Source: Chloroflexota bacterium
Lineage (GTDB): Bacteria > Chloroflexota > Dehalococcoidia > SHYB01
Direction: 5' to 3'
NCBI GenBank assembly: GCA_022572465.1
Contig: JACZVV010000012.1
Location: forward strand, 1 to 43,962
Length of the DNA: 43,962 nt
Below the pieces are notes generated by a model. It worked only from the letters and a program-made list of their open reading frames with translations, did not search any database and was not told the origin of the DNA. Made by a program: the position numbers and the translations under genes. Positions 25,015 through 32,899 of the stretch are shown here, piece after piece (position 1 is the first letter of the stretch; every line of letters starts with the position of its first letter).

Positions 25015-27693
25015 CTAACCGCACTTGTTGAAGCCGCAACCGGGGCACATCAAGCACCCCTCCTGGTAGACCAGCCGGACGGAGCAGTCGGGGCAACGCA
25101 TGCCTTGCGCGACCTCCGCGCCATGAGCGTGGCCCGATCGGCTGTCGGTGGCGGTCTTTGACTGCTCGCTGTTCGGGTTGTAGAGGCCGAACTGCACGCC
25201 CTCCACGGTCCGCTCGTCCCACAGCACCGCTTTGGACCCGCTGTCGTCCGAGTGGGCATGCTTCGAGAGGGCCAGCGCGACGGCGTCGGGCGCGGAGCGC
25301 ACCATCACGCCGTTGTCCCAGAACGGACAGCACGTAATGCCGCGAAGCTGCTGGACGATGGCGTCGATGTCGACGCCGGCGCGGAGCGCGAGGGAGGCCA
25401 GACGGGAGACGGCCTCGAGCTGGGCCGAGTCGCATCCGCCCGACTTACCCAGGGCGCTGAAGACCTCGAAGGGCTTGCCTTCGTTATCGAGGTTGATCGT
25501 GACGTACATGTTGCCGTGGCCGGTGCGCACCCGGTGGGTGATGCCCGCGACGACGGTCGGGCGCTCGCGGGGGAGCCTGGCGACGGGCCCGGCGGCGATC
25601 TCCTCGGCCTGTCGCACCGCCGTCGGCTTACCGGCCGCCGGCGGTTGACTCGCGTCGTCGCGGGCCCGGTCCGTCTGGCCCGTGCTCAGCACCTGGAGGC
25701 TCTTCGAGCCGTCGCGGTAGATCGTGACGCCCTTGCAGCCCAGCTCGTAGGCCCGCATGTAGACCGTCCGCACGTCGTCGACGGTGGCATCGTGGGAAAA
25801 ATTGACGGTCTTGGAGACGGCGTTGTCGGTATATTTCTGGAACGCCGCTTGCATCCGCACATGCCACTCGGGGTCGATGTCGTGGGCCGTGACGAAGAGA
25901 CGTTTGACCCAATCGGGGATGCCGGACATGCCATGAATGGTCCCTTGATCGGCCAGATCCTCCATCAGCTGTTCGCTATAGAAGCCCTCGCGCTGGGCGA
26001 CGGCCTCGAAGTAGGGGTTGACCTCCACGAGGCGGGTGTTGTCCATGACGTTGCGCACGTAGCTCAGGGCGAACAGAGGCTCGATGCCGCTGGAGCAGCT
26101 GGCGATGATGCTGATGGTGCCGGTGGGAGCGATGGTGGTCCGGGTGGAGTTCCGCATCCGTCGCATGCCCAGCTCGCCTTCGGGGCCGTACACGCTGCCT
26201 TCCCAAGCGGGGAACACGCCTCGCTCCTCGGCCAGCGCGGCGGAGGCCTCGTCGGCCCTGGCTTGAATGAAGGCCATCACCTGCTCGCCCAGCGCCAGCG
26301 CGTGCTCCGAGTCGTAGGGGATGCCCAAGATCAGCAAAAGATCGGCCCATCCCATGACGCCCAGGCCGATGCGGCGGATGTTCCTGGAGACCTCTTCGAT
26401 CTGGGGCACCGGGTAGCGGTTCATGGTGACGACGTTGTCCAGGAACCGAACGGCGGTGAACACGGTGCGCTCCAGCTTGCCCCAGTCGATCTCGGCGTAG
26501 GTCTCGTCGGTGACCATCTTTGCCAGGTTGATCGAGCCGAGGTTGCAGGAATCGTAAGGGTAGAGGGGCTGCTCACCGCAGGGGTTGGTGGCCTCGATGG
26601 GGCCATACTCGGGCACGGGGTTGGATAGGGGCCGGTTCATACGGTCGATAAAGATGACGCCGGGGTCGCCGGTCTTCCACGCACTCTGCACCATCTCCTC
26701 GAAGACCCTGCGCGCGCTGAGGGCGCCGGTCACCTTGCCGGTCCGTGGATTGACCAGGTCGTACTCGGTGTCGGCTTCGACAGCTTGCATGAACTCCTCG
26801 GTGATAGCCACCGAGATGTTGAAGTTCTGGAGGGAGTCGTCGCCGTCCTTGGCGTGGACGAACTTGAGGATGTCGGGGTGCTGGACGTTGAGGATGCCCA
26901 TGTTGGCGCCGCGGCGGGTGCCGCCCTGCTTCACCACTTCGGTGGCCGTGTCGAAGATCTTGATAAAGGAGACGGGCCCCGAGGCGATGCCCCCGGTGGA
27001 GCCGACGATGTCGTTCTCGGGCCGCAGGCGCGAGAAGGCGAAGCCGGTGCCTCCACCGCTCTTGTGGATCAAGGCGGTTTGAGTGGCCGACTCGAAGATC
27101 CCTTCCATGTCGTCGGGCACCGGCAGGACGAAGCACGCAGAGAGCTGCTGGAGCTCGCGGCCGGCGTTCATCATCGTCGGCGAATTCGGCAGGAACTCCA
27201 GTTTGGAGAGCATCTGGTAGAACTCTTCGGCGATGGGCTCGATGTCGGCATCGGGGTCATCGACCCGGTCTCCCTGAGCGAGGTTCCAGGTGATGCGCCG
27301 GAACATCTCCTCGACCGTCTCGACGGTGTGTCCGTCACGGTCTTTTCCCAGGTAGCGACGCTCCAGGACGGCGAGGGCGTTCTCGGCGATATCGAACCCT
27401 TCGACCTTCGACGGCCGCCGGGGCACAGGGGCCCGGAGGCTGGGGTCCGGCAGCATGCCAGCCGGGTCGAGGTCGGCGACGCTGCCGTTGGGCCCAGCCT
27501 GGGCGCCATCGGCGTGACCGACGGCCGCCATGTCCAACAGCGCCCCACTCTCTGGTTCGGGGCGTCCGCTGAGCTCCGACCAGCCGCCCGCGGAGGCAGC
27601 CGCCTCGCCCTGTACGCCGACGTCGGCGCGGAGCGGCTCGCGCTGGCTGCCGCCGTTCCTCTGGTCTCGTTGAGAGCCGTTGGATGATGCCAT
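25015..27693 (-). CDS. nrdJ: Adenosylcobalamin-dependent (class II) ribonucleoside-diphosphate reductase
   Basis: 892-aa enzyme that makes deoxyribonucleotides with B12, in an oxygen-independent way. ATG 27693 is used (AGGAAGGA 8 nt upstream). Active-site residues are recognisable by spacing with the Thermotoga NrdJ: redox Cys187 (LSACFVLPV), thiyl-radical Cys372 and Glu374 (NPCGEQ), and redox partner Cys383 (SCNLGSINL). The radical-barrel motif APTGTISIIASCSSGIEP is present. The C terminus adds a TSCPD-like domain (THRVRTGHGNMYVTINLD) and a zinc-ribbon-like tail CPDC...CPGC ending KCG, which supplies the reducing cysteines. The first ~75 residues are a low-complexity extension. It follows nrdR in the same transcript (49-nt gap). 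Confidence 0.97.
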   Translation of the reverse strand: MASSNGSQRDQRNGGSQREPLRADVGVQGEAAASAGGWSELSGRPEPESGALLDMAAVGHADGAQAGPNGSVADLDPAGMLPDPSLRAPVPRRPSKVEGFDIAENALAVLERRYLGKDRDGHTVETVEEMFRRITWNLAQGDRVDDPDADIEPIAEEFYQMLSKLEFLPNSPTMMNAGRELQQLSACFVLPVPDDMEGIFESATQTALIHKSGGGTGFAFSRLRPENDIVGSTGGIASGPVSFIKIFDTATEVVKQGGTRRGANMGILNVQHPDILKFVHAKDGDDSLQNFNISVAITEEFMQAVEADTEYDLVNPRTGKVTGALSARRVFEEMVQSAWKTGDPGVIFIDRMNRPLSNPVPEYGPIEATNPCGEQPLYPYDSCNLGSINLAKMVTDETYAEIDWGKLERTVFTAVRFLDNVVTMNRYPVPQIEEVSRNIRRIGLGVMGWADLLLILGIPYDSEHALALGEQVMAFIQARADEASAALAEERGVFPAWEGSVYGPEGELGMRRMRNSTRTTIAPTGTISIIASCSSGIEPLFALSYVRNVMDNTRLVEVNPYFEAVAQREGFYSEQLMEDLADQGTIHGMSGIPDWVKRLFVTAHDIDPEWHVRMQAAFQKYTDNAVSKTVNFSHDATVDDVRTVYMRAYELGCKGVTIYRDGSKSLQVLSTGQTDRARDDASQPPAAGKPTAVRQAEEIAAGPVARLPRERPTVVAGITHRVRTGHGNMYVTINLDNEGKPFEVFSALGKSGGCDSAQLEAVSRLASLALRAGVDIDAIVQQLRGITCCPFWDNGVMVRSAPDAVALALSKHAHSDDSGSKAVLWDERTVEGVQFGLYNPNSEQSKTATDSRSGHAHGAEVAQGMRCPDCSVRLVYQEGCLMCPGCGFNKCG

Positions 27694-27742
27694 CAAAAGA
27701 GTCCTTCCTGGTTCGGTGAAGGGCGCCCGGGGTTGGCCGCCG

Positions 27743-28387
27743 CTACTCCAGCCCTCGGTCTTCGGGCGCCACGGGTCCTTCGACGCCTTGCTGGGGCGAG
27801 GCGTCCGGCTCCCGGGCGCCGCCCTGCAGCGAGGGCCGGACGCCGCGCGGACGCCGTTGACGCCGGCGGCGGCGCACCTCCGCGGGCAACGGCTTCTCCT
27901 CCGGGATCAAGGGGAGCTGCGCCGAGGGGGTCCGGCTCTCCCGCGCTGCCATCAGCGCCTCGATCTCCTCCCGGAAGTTGTCGATGTCGGCGAAGTCCCG
28001 GTAGACCGAGGCGAAACGAATGTAGGCGATGCGGTCGAGCTGGCGAAGCCGCTGCATGACCATCTCGCCGACGAGGGAGGTGGGCACCTCGGCGCGTCCC
28101 AGCTTCTGCAACTCCGCCTCGATATCGTCCACCACTTTCTCGATGGCGCCGGTCGGCAACGGGCGCTTGGCGCTGGCCTGGCGGATGCCCCTCGTCAGCT
28201 TGTCGCGGTTGAACTCCTCGCGCCGCCCGTCGCGCTTGATGACCTGCAACGCCGCCGATTGGACTCGCTCGTAGGTGGTGAAGCGCAGGCCGCAGCGCAG
28301 GCACTCGCGCCGCCGGCGGATGCCGTCTTCGGCGGTCCGAGAGTCGGTAACCTTGCTATCCTGGTGACCGCAATACGGGCACCGCAT
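27743..28387 (-). CDS. nrdR: Transcriptional repressor NrdR
   Basis: 214-aa ATP/dATP-sensing repressor of ribonucleotide reductase genes. The zinc ribbon has Cys3, Cys6, Cys29 and Cys32 (MRCPYCGHQDSKVTDSR...ECLRCGLRFTTYE), followed by the ATP-cone domain (~45-135) with VIKRDGRREEFNRDKL. NrdR proteins are usually 150-160 aa; here about 55 extra basic, Arg/Pro-rich residues follow residue ~160 (VRRRRRQRRPRG), possibly additional DNA or RNA contact. It is the first gene of the nrdR-nrdJ unit and probably autoregulates it from the 28388-28776 region. Confidence 0.96.
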   Translation of the reverse strand: MRCPYCGHQDSKVTDSRTAEDGIRRRRECLRCGLRFTTYERVQSAALQVIKRDGRREEFNRDKLTRGIRQASAKRPLPTGAIEKVVDDIEAELQKLGRAEVPTSLVGEMVMQRLRQLDRIAYIRFASVYRDFADIDNFREEIEALMAARESRTPSAQLPLIPEEKPLPAEVRRRRRQRRPRGVRPSLQGGAREPDASPQQGVEGPVAPEDRGLE

Positions 28388-28483
28388 CCCGCTCTCCCGC
28401 CCTACCCCATCGCCGCCGCTCTGCTAGTCTCCCAAACCTGATACAGGACCCGCAAGTGGCGGTGTCAAAAGGGGGGGTTACCC

Positions 28484-28539
28484 TGTGGTACATCTTCACG
28501 GGCATAGGTTAAAACCTATGCCCGTGAAGATGTACCACA
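28484..28539. repeat. Perfect 56-bp palindrome (27-bp arms, 2-nt centre)
   Basis: The left arm 28484-28510 and right arm 28513-28539 are exact reverse complements, separated by AA. The arms begin TGTGGTACATC and end at GGCATAGGTT. Pairing stops sharply at both ends (C opposite C). The right end overlaps the -10 and spacer of the predicted nrdR promoter. A transcript starting near 28522 would carry the inner part as a 5' stem-loop. It could be an operator, a bidirectional transcript end, or an element remnant. Confidence 0.85.
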
Positions 28540-28557
28540 CGTGTAACAACATGTCAA
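28529..28557 (-). promoter_or_regulatory. Predicted nrdR-nrdJ promoter
   Basis: Minus strand: perfect TTGACA (28552-28557), a 17-nt spacer, TACATC (28529-28534). The -10 is weak, which would suit a regulated promoter. Just upstream, CTACAAAGTCTTGTGT (28566-28581) resembles the ACAC-AT-rich-GTGT NrdR box at 11 of 16 positions. A poorer copy starts 31 bp further on, the spacing typical of paired NrdR boxes. Confidence 0.45.
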
Positions 28558-28632
28558 GACCCTGTCTACAAAGTCTTGTGTCATTGGCTACGTGTTTTAC
28601 AACACTTAGGGCTTAGACACATGTTGGGCACA

Positions 28633-28656
28633 AACGCACGAACGCACGAACGCACG
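28633..28656. repeat. Triplicated octamer AACGCACG
   Basis: Three exact tandem copies of AACGCACG. They lie upstream of the predicted nrdR promoter and downstream of ftsZ. No function can be assigned. Confidence 0.75.
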
Positions 28657-28728
28657 TGCAGACAACGCACAGTGTGCGCAACGGCCTCGATGCAACAGCG
28701 CCGCCGCTCTCCACCAAGGGAATGGAAC

Positions 28729-28767
28729 GGCGCACCCCGGAAGAGGGGGTGTCCTCCGGGGTGCGCC
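28729..28767 (-). terminator. ftsZ terminator hairpin
   Basis: Perfect 13-bp stem (GGCGCACCCCGGA and its complement) with a 13-nt loop, starting 10 nt after the ftsZ stop. No U tract follows on the minus strand. Confidence 0.65.
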
Positions 28768-28776
28768 AGGCGTTGG

Positions 28777-29907
28777 CTAGAACCCGATGGGGAGCTTTTG
28801 CGTGATTTGAGGCACCGCCTCGGGATTCGGCCTGGGCTGCGGCGGCCGGCGCAGGAAGGGCGGGACGTCCAGCTCCTCCTCCGAAACGGCAGGCTCGGAG
28901 CCCCGGTCTTGCATCAGCCGCCCGATGGTGCCCGGATCGGCCATCTCGGTGGATTGGTCCGAGGGAAAGCCGGTGGCGATCAGGGTGATCTTGACTTCGC
29001 TCTCCATCTTGTTGTCGGTGGCCATGCCGAAGAAGATGTCGGCGTTGGCATCCACCGCTTTGCTGATGATGTCGGCGGCGGCGTCCACCTCACTGAGAGT
29101 CAGGTCCGCGCCGCCGGTGATGTTGAACAGCACGCCTGTGGCCCCTTCGATGGAGACGTCCAGCAAGGGGTTGCTGATGGCGGCGCGGGCGGCGTCGGTG
29201 GCCCGGTTGTCGCCCTGGCCCCAGCCCACGCCCATCATCGCCGAGCCGGCGTTGCTCATCACGGCTCGAACGTCGGCGAAGTCCAGGTTGATGTCGCCGG
29301 GCACGGTGATCAGCTCGGCGATGGCCAGAATGGCCCGGCGCAGGACCTCGTCGGCCAGCTTGAAAGCGTTGGTGATGGTCACCTTGCGGTCGCAGACGTG
29401 CACCAGGGCGTCGTTGGGGATCACCAGGAGCGTGTCGACCTTCTCCCGGAGGCGGTTGATGCCCTCTTCAGCCCGATTGCGGCGATGGGCCCCTTCCCAT
29501 TCGAACGGCCGGGTCACGACGGCCACGGTCAAGGCGCCCTCGCTGCGGGCCAGCTCGGCGATGACCGGACTCGCACCGGTGCCGGTGCCGCCGCCCATGC
29601 CGGCTGCCAGGAAGACCATGTCCGCGCCTTTGAGGGTCGCGGCCACTTCCTCCCGGCTCTCTTCGGCGGCCTGCCGCCCCTTTTCGGGGTTGCCGCCGAC
29701 GCCCAGGCCCCGGCTGATCTGGTTGCCAATGCGGATCCGCGTCGGCGCGTCGCTCCGCATCAACGCCTGGGCGTCGGTATTGACGCACAGGAAGTCCACG
29801 CCAGGGATCTGCTCGCTCAACATCCGGGCCACGGCGTTGCAGCCGCCGCCGCCGATGCCGATGACTTTGACGTTCGCCAGTCCTTCGATATCGTTGACTT
29901 CCGTCAT
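28777..29907 (-). CDS. ftsZ: Cell division protein FtsZ
   Basis: 376-aa tubulin-like GTPase that forms the division ring. The N-terminal IGIGGGGCNAV (17-27) and the tubulin signature GGGTGTG (105-111) bind GTP; NLDFADVRAVM (~208-218) holds the T7 loop that completes the neighbour's active site. After a short linker (~325-345) a conserved DVPPFLRRPP peptide is present, the segment that in other FtsZ proteins binds partners such as FtsA. The start ATG is preceded by GGAGGA. It lies 143 nt after ftsA with no ftsQ or mur gene between. A strong hairpin follows its stop. Confidence 0.97.
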   Translation of the reverse strand: MTEVNDIEGLANVKVIGIGGGGCNAVARMLSEQIPGVDFLCVNTDAQALMRSDAPTRIRIGNQISRGLGVGGNPEKGRQAAEESREEVAATLKGADMVFLAAGMGGGTGTGASPVIAELARSEGALTVAVVTRPFEWEGAHRRNRAEEGINRLREKVDTLLVIPNDALVHVCDRKVTITNAFKLADEVLRRAILAIAELITVPGDINLDFADVRAVMSNAGSAMMGVGWGQGDNRATDAARAAISNPLLDVSIEGATGVLFNITGGADLTLSEVDAAADIISKAVDANADIFFGMATDNKMESEVKITLIATGFPSDQSTEMADPGTIGRLMQDRGSEPAVSEEELDVPPFLRRPPQPRPNPEAVPQITQKLPIGF

Positions 29908-30050
29908 CTCCTCCGGTCCTCCTCTTTACGGTTATCTCTCCGGGCCCTCCGGGGGCTCCAGGTCGTCGCCAGTACAAGATTCGAGGCTTTGTTCAGCGTC
30001 GGTGCACCTCCTCCAGCCGTTGGGCCACCCGAGGTAATTCGCTGTTTCGT

Positions 30051-31280
30051 TTAGGTGTGTAATACCGGGATGCGAGGCAGAAATCGGCGTCCATTCTGGT
30101 GCCCGTTCCGGTCCGGGGCTACGGGAGCGAACAACGGGTCCGACAGGACATACAGGGCGCCGATGAGCGAGGCGTAAGCAGGGTCCTGGAGCGTCTCGGG
30201 GGCGTACTCCTGTGACGGAAGCGTGCCCACTCGGGCGGGAACGCCCATCGCCCGCTCGGCCAGCTGCTCGATGCCGGGAAGGTTGGCGACGCCGCCGGTG
30301 ATGACCAGGCCGGCGATGGCCGGCACCGAATCGGCCCCGTGCTTGAGCCGGGCGACGGCGAGCTGGAAGATCTCGGTGAGCCGCAGCCGGATGATGTCGT
30401 AGAGGTACTGGATCCGGAAGCGGCGGTAGCCGGTGGCGCCGAAGCACGGGACGGTGAGCTCCTGGTGCATGTCGATGCCCTCGACCGTCCCGGTGCCGTG
30501 CTCCAAAAGCAGCTTCTCGGCGAGGTGGAAGGCCGTGTTGAGCATGGTGGAGATGTCGTTGACGAGCTGGTTCCCGCCCAGAGGCAGAGCCGAGGTGTGG
30601 AAGATGGCGCCTTCGCTATAGGCGACGATGTCGGTGGTGCCGCCGCCGATATCCAGCAGCAACACGCCCATCTCTTTCTCGTCGCGGCGCAGCACCGCGT
30701 GACTCGAAGCGACGCCGTTAGCAACAAAGCCGTCGATCTCCTTGCCCGCCATCTGGACGGCCTTGGCGAGGTCTTTGATCGCCGACTCTTCCGCGGTGAC
30801 GAGATGGGCCTCGGCAAGGGCGGTGCCGCCATGCATCCCCACCGGATTCCGGCGGCAGACGTAGCCGTCGATACGGAAGGTGCGGGGAATGTGATGGACG
30901 AGGTGAGTGCCTTCGCCGAGGTCGGCCTCCTTGGCCGCGCTCAGCGCCCGGGCCACGTCTCGCTCGCTGACGAGGCCATCGCTTCGTGTGACCTTGGCTT
31001 CGCCGACGTTGTTCACCGAAGCCAGGTGCTTGCCGCTGATCCCGACGTAGACCTCGTCGGCGGGTCCTTGTCCCTCGAGCCCGGCATCCTCCAGCGCCTC
31101 GCGAATGGCGTAGGAGGCGTCGTCGACATTGGCCACGACTCCTCGCTTCACCCCCAAGGAAGGCGCGTGGCCCAGGGCCAGAACGTCGAAATCGGCCCTG
31201 CCGGCCATGCGGGCCGCGAGGACCCTGATGCTGGAGCTTCCGGCATCGATGGCGATAACAGTTCGATCCGCTTTACCCAT
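30051..31280 (-). CDS. ftsA: Cell division protein FtsA
   Basis: 409-aa actin-like protein that tethers FtsZ. ATG 31280 has GGAGG 5 nt upstream; the frame stays open to 31334 without a better start. The phosphate-1 loop is VIAIDAGSSSIRVL (~8-21), the SHS2 subdomain contains VYVGISGKHLASVN, phosphate-2 is LLLDIGGGTTDIVAY (~205-219), and the adenosine motif is LVITGGVANLPGI. The C terminus (QNGRRFLPRIPVLHT) has two prolines and does not look like the amphipathic membrane helix that ends most FtsA proteins. The partner genes are rsmH upstream and ftsZ downstream. Confidence 0.95.
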   Translation of the reverse strand: MGKADRTVIAIDAGSSSIRVLAARMAGRADFDVLALGHAPSLGVKRGVVANVDDASYAIREALEDAGLEGQGPADEVYVGISGKHLASVNNVGEAKVTRSDGLVSERDVARALSAAKEADLGEGTHLVHHIPRTFRIDGYVCRRNPVGMHGGTALAEAHLVTAEESAIKDLAKAVQMAGKEIDGFVANGVASSHAVLRRDEKEMGVLLLDIGGGTTDIVAYSEGAIFHTSALPLGGNQLVNDISTMLNTAFHLAEKLLLEHGTGTVEGIDMHQELTVPCFGATGYRRFRIQYLYDIIRLRLTEIFQLAVARLKHGADSVPAIAGLVITGGVANLPGIEQLAERAMGVPARVGTLPSQEYAPETLQDPAYASLIGALYVLSDPLFAPVAPDRNGHQNGRRFLPRIPVLHT

Positions 31281-31355
31281 CCCGTCCTCCGTAGTGTCTG
31301 CTCGGGGCGCCGTGGCAAGGCTGCGGGCCGGCACGGCGTCCTTCTGGGCCGCTCC

Positions 31356-32288
31356 TCAAATGCGTTCGGCTATGCGCAGCTTGGCGCTGCGGCTTCTGGG
31401 GTTGCGCGCCACCTCCTCCTCGGTCGGTGTGATCACTCGCCGGGTAATCAGACGCAGCGTTGCCTTGTGTCCACAGACGCACACCGGCACCTCCGGCGGA
31501 CACAGGCAGTCGATGGATTCCTGGCGAAACCATCGCTTCGCCTGGCGGTCTTCAAGAGAGTGGTAGCTGATGGTGACGACCCGGCCACCAGGGCCCAAGA
31601 CGTCGGGGGTCTGGCGAAGCGCCCGGTCGAGATTCGCAAGCTCGTCGTTCACGCAGATACGCAATGCCTGGAACGTGCGGGTCGCCGGGTGGATGCGCCT
31701 TCGGCCGCGAACGACGGTCTGGACCAGGTCGGCCAGCTCGGTGGTGGTCTTCAACGGACGATGGGCGACAATGCGCCGGGCGATGGCGCGGCTCCGCGGC
31801 TCCTCGCCGTAGGTCCACAACACGTTCGCCAGCTCGTCCATCGAGTAGGTGTTGACGATGTCGGCGGCGGTGACCTCCTGGCGGTCGCTGAAGCGCATGT
31901 CCAGCTCCGCTTCGCGCTGGAAACTGAAGCCGCGGCCCTCCTCGTCGAGCTGAGCCGACGAGAGGCCCAGGTCGAAATAGACGCCGTGGACCGGGGAGAA
32001 GCCGTAGGTGGCGCAGATGACTTGCAGGTTCGCGAAGTTGTCGTTGGCCAAGGCGTAGGCGCCCTTGAACCCGCTGAGCCGGCGTTCGGCGTTCCGGATC
32101 GCGCGGGGATCGGCGTCGATGCCAAGGAGCCGGCCGCCGGGCGAGCTGGCTTCCAGCACCGCTTCGGCATGGCCGCCGCCGCCCACCGTCGCATCCACGT
32201 ACAGGCCGCCCGGCACGACCTGGAGGCCCCGGACCAGCTCCTGGACCATGACGGGAACGTGGACGGTTCGTGACCCAACGTTAGCCAT
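31356..32288 (-). CDS. rsmH: 16S rRNA (cytosine(1402)-N(4))-methyltransferase RsmH
   Basis: 310-aa SAM-dependent enzyme methylating C1402 of 16S rRNA. The start ATG 32288 overlaps the mraZ stop by 8 nt (ATGGCTAA), so the pair is translationally coupled; the open frame continues upstream only inside mraZ. Motifs: [10 protein letters not shown] at the N terminus, SAM loop [15 protein letters not shown] (~27-41), [18 protein letters not shown] (~97-114), the helical insert domain with [14 protein letters not shown], and [15 protein letters not shown] near ~238. The C-terminal [20 protein letters not shown] is typical. Gene order mraZ-rsmH-ftsA matches the start of the dcw cluster with ftsL, ftsI and mur genes absent. 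Confidence 0.97.
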   Translation of the reverse strand: MANVGSRTVHVPVMVQELVRGLQVVPGGLYVDATVGGGGHAEAVLEASSPGGRLLGIDADPRAIRNAERRLSGFKGAYALANDNFANLQVICATYGFSPVHGVYFDLGLSSAQLDEEGRGFSFQREAELDMRFSDRQEVTAADIVNTYSMDELANVLWTYGEEPRSRAIARRIVAHRPLKTTTELADLVQTVVRGRRRIHPATRTFQALRICVNDELANLDRALRQTPDVLGPGGRVVTISYHSLEDRQAKRWFRQESIDCLCPPEVPVCVCGHKATLRLITRRVITPTEEEVARNPRSRSAKLRIAERI

Positions 32289-32709
32289 TGGCGGCCTCGA
32301 GCCCTTCCGCGATCTCGGCGAGGTTCGCTTCCTGGGCCTCCTGCTCCCGCCACCGGTCACGCGACCAGACCTCCAGGTAGGTGTCTTGGCCGATGATGAC
32401 CACCTCCTCGGCGATGGCCGCGTGCTGACGAAGCGCGGCGGGAACCACGACGCGGCCCTGGCGGTCCATCGACGCTTTGTAGGCGCCGGAGAAGGTGAGG
32501 CGGCGCGCCAGCCGGGCGTTCCGGTTGAAGCGCGAGAAGCTCTTGACGGTGGAGGCGACTTCGTCCCACTCGCGGGGCGGATAGACGTCGATACACCCGT
32601 CGATGCCGCGGGCCAGCACGATGCCTCCCTCCAACAGCTCGCGGAACCGCTGGGGGATGACGACGCGGCCCTGGGCATCGACCCGCCCCTCAAACGTCCC
32701 AAGAAGCAT
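32281..32709 (-). CDS. mraZ: Transcriptional regulator MraZ
   Basis: 142-aa DNA-binding protein of the AbrB/MraZ fold, usually a ring-shaped autorepressor of the division cluster. Two tandem SpoVT-AbrB-like units carry the DxxGRVxxP motif, DAQGRVVIP (11-19) and DRQGRVVVP (82-90). Each is followed by an amphipathic helix and a W-containing strand ([14 protein letters not shown]). The ATG start is at 32709. Its promoter lies at 32763-32791 and is flanked by a 14-bp direct repeat that could be its own operator. Confidence 0.96.
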   Translation of the reverse strand: MLLGTFEGRVDAQGRVVIPQRFRELLEGGIVLARGIDGCIDVYPPREWDEVASTVKSFSRFNRNARLARRLTFSGAYKASMDRQGRVVVPAALRQHAAIAEEVVIIGQDTYLEVWSRDRWREQEAQEANLAEIAEGLEAANG

Positions 32710-32728
32710 CCTCAGACCATCCCGTCTA

Positions 32729-32772
32729 TGCCAATCAATACCTAAAACATGATTTTCGTGCCAATCTATACC
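32729..32772 (-). promoter_or_regulatory. Direct repeat, candidate MraZ operator
   Basis: On +, TGCCAATCAATACC (32729-32742) and TGCCAATCTATACC (32759-32772) differ at one base and are 30 bp apart, about three helical turns. The distal copy covers the -10 of the mraZ promoter. Known MraZ sites are short direct repeats upstream of mraZ, so autoregulation is likely. Confidence 0.5.
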
Positions 32773-32791
32773 ATGTTCTACCTAATGTCAA
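32763..32791 (-). promoter_or_regulatory. Promoter of the mraZ-rsmH-ftsA-ftsZ cluster
   Basis: Minus strand: TTGACA (32786-32791), a 17-nt spacer, TAGATT (32763-32768), 54 nt before the mraZ ATG. This is the best sigma-70-type promoter in the window. Confidence 0.65.
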
Positions 32792-32899
32792 GGGGGTCGG
32801 CGCCCCGATCGACGAGATGGCCGGTGGGGTTTCGTTTAGGTGTGGCGACGGCGGCCGTCGACGACCGACGTCGGCCATAACCAAAAACCGTGGGAGCCA

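Larger units (their letters stand above)
28388..28776. other. Intergenic region between ftsZ and nrdR (389 nt)
   Basis: No gene is seen in this longest non-coding gap of the window. It holds, from left to right: a minus-strand TTGACA at 28463-28468 without a good -10; the 56-bp perfect palindrome (28484-28539); a minus-strand promoter with a perfect -35 (28529-28557); an NrdR-box-like stretch (28566-28581); a triplicated octamer (28633-28656); and the ftsZ terminator hairpin (28729-28767). Composition is much more AT-rich than in the genes, as expected for a regulatory region. Confidence 0.8.

Noticed and set aside
29932-30447. 171-aa minus-strand frame extending across the ftsA-ftsZ gap
   Set aside because: Its larger part overlaps ftsA in another frame and nothing supports a start within the 143-nt gap.
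30339-32273. 644-aa open frame on + across ftsA and rsmH
   Set aside because: Spans two clear genes and their gap on the other strand; no motifs.
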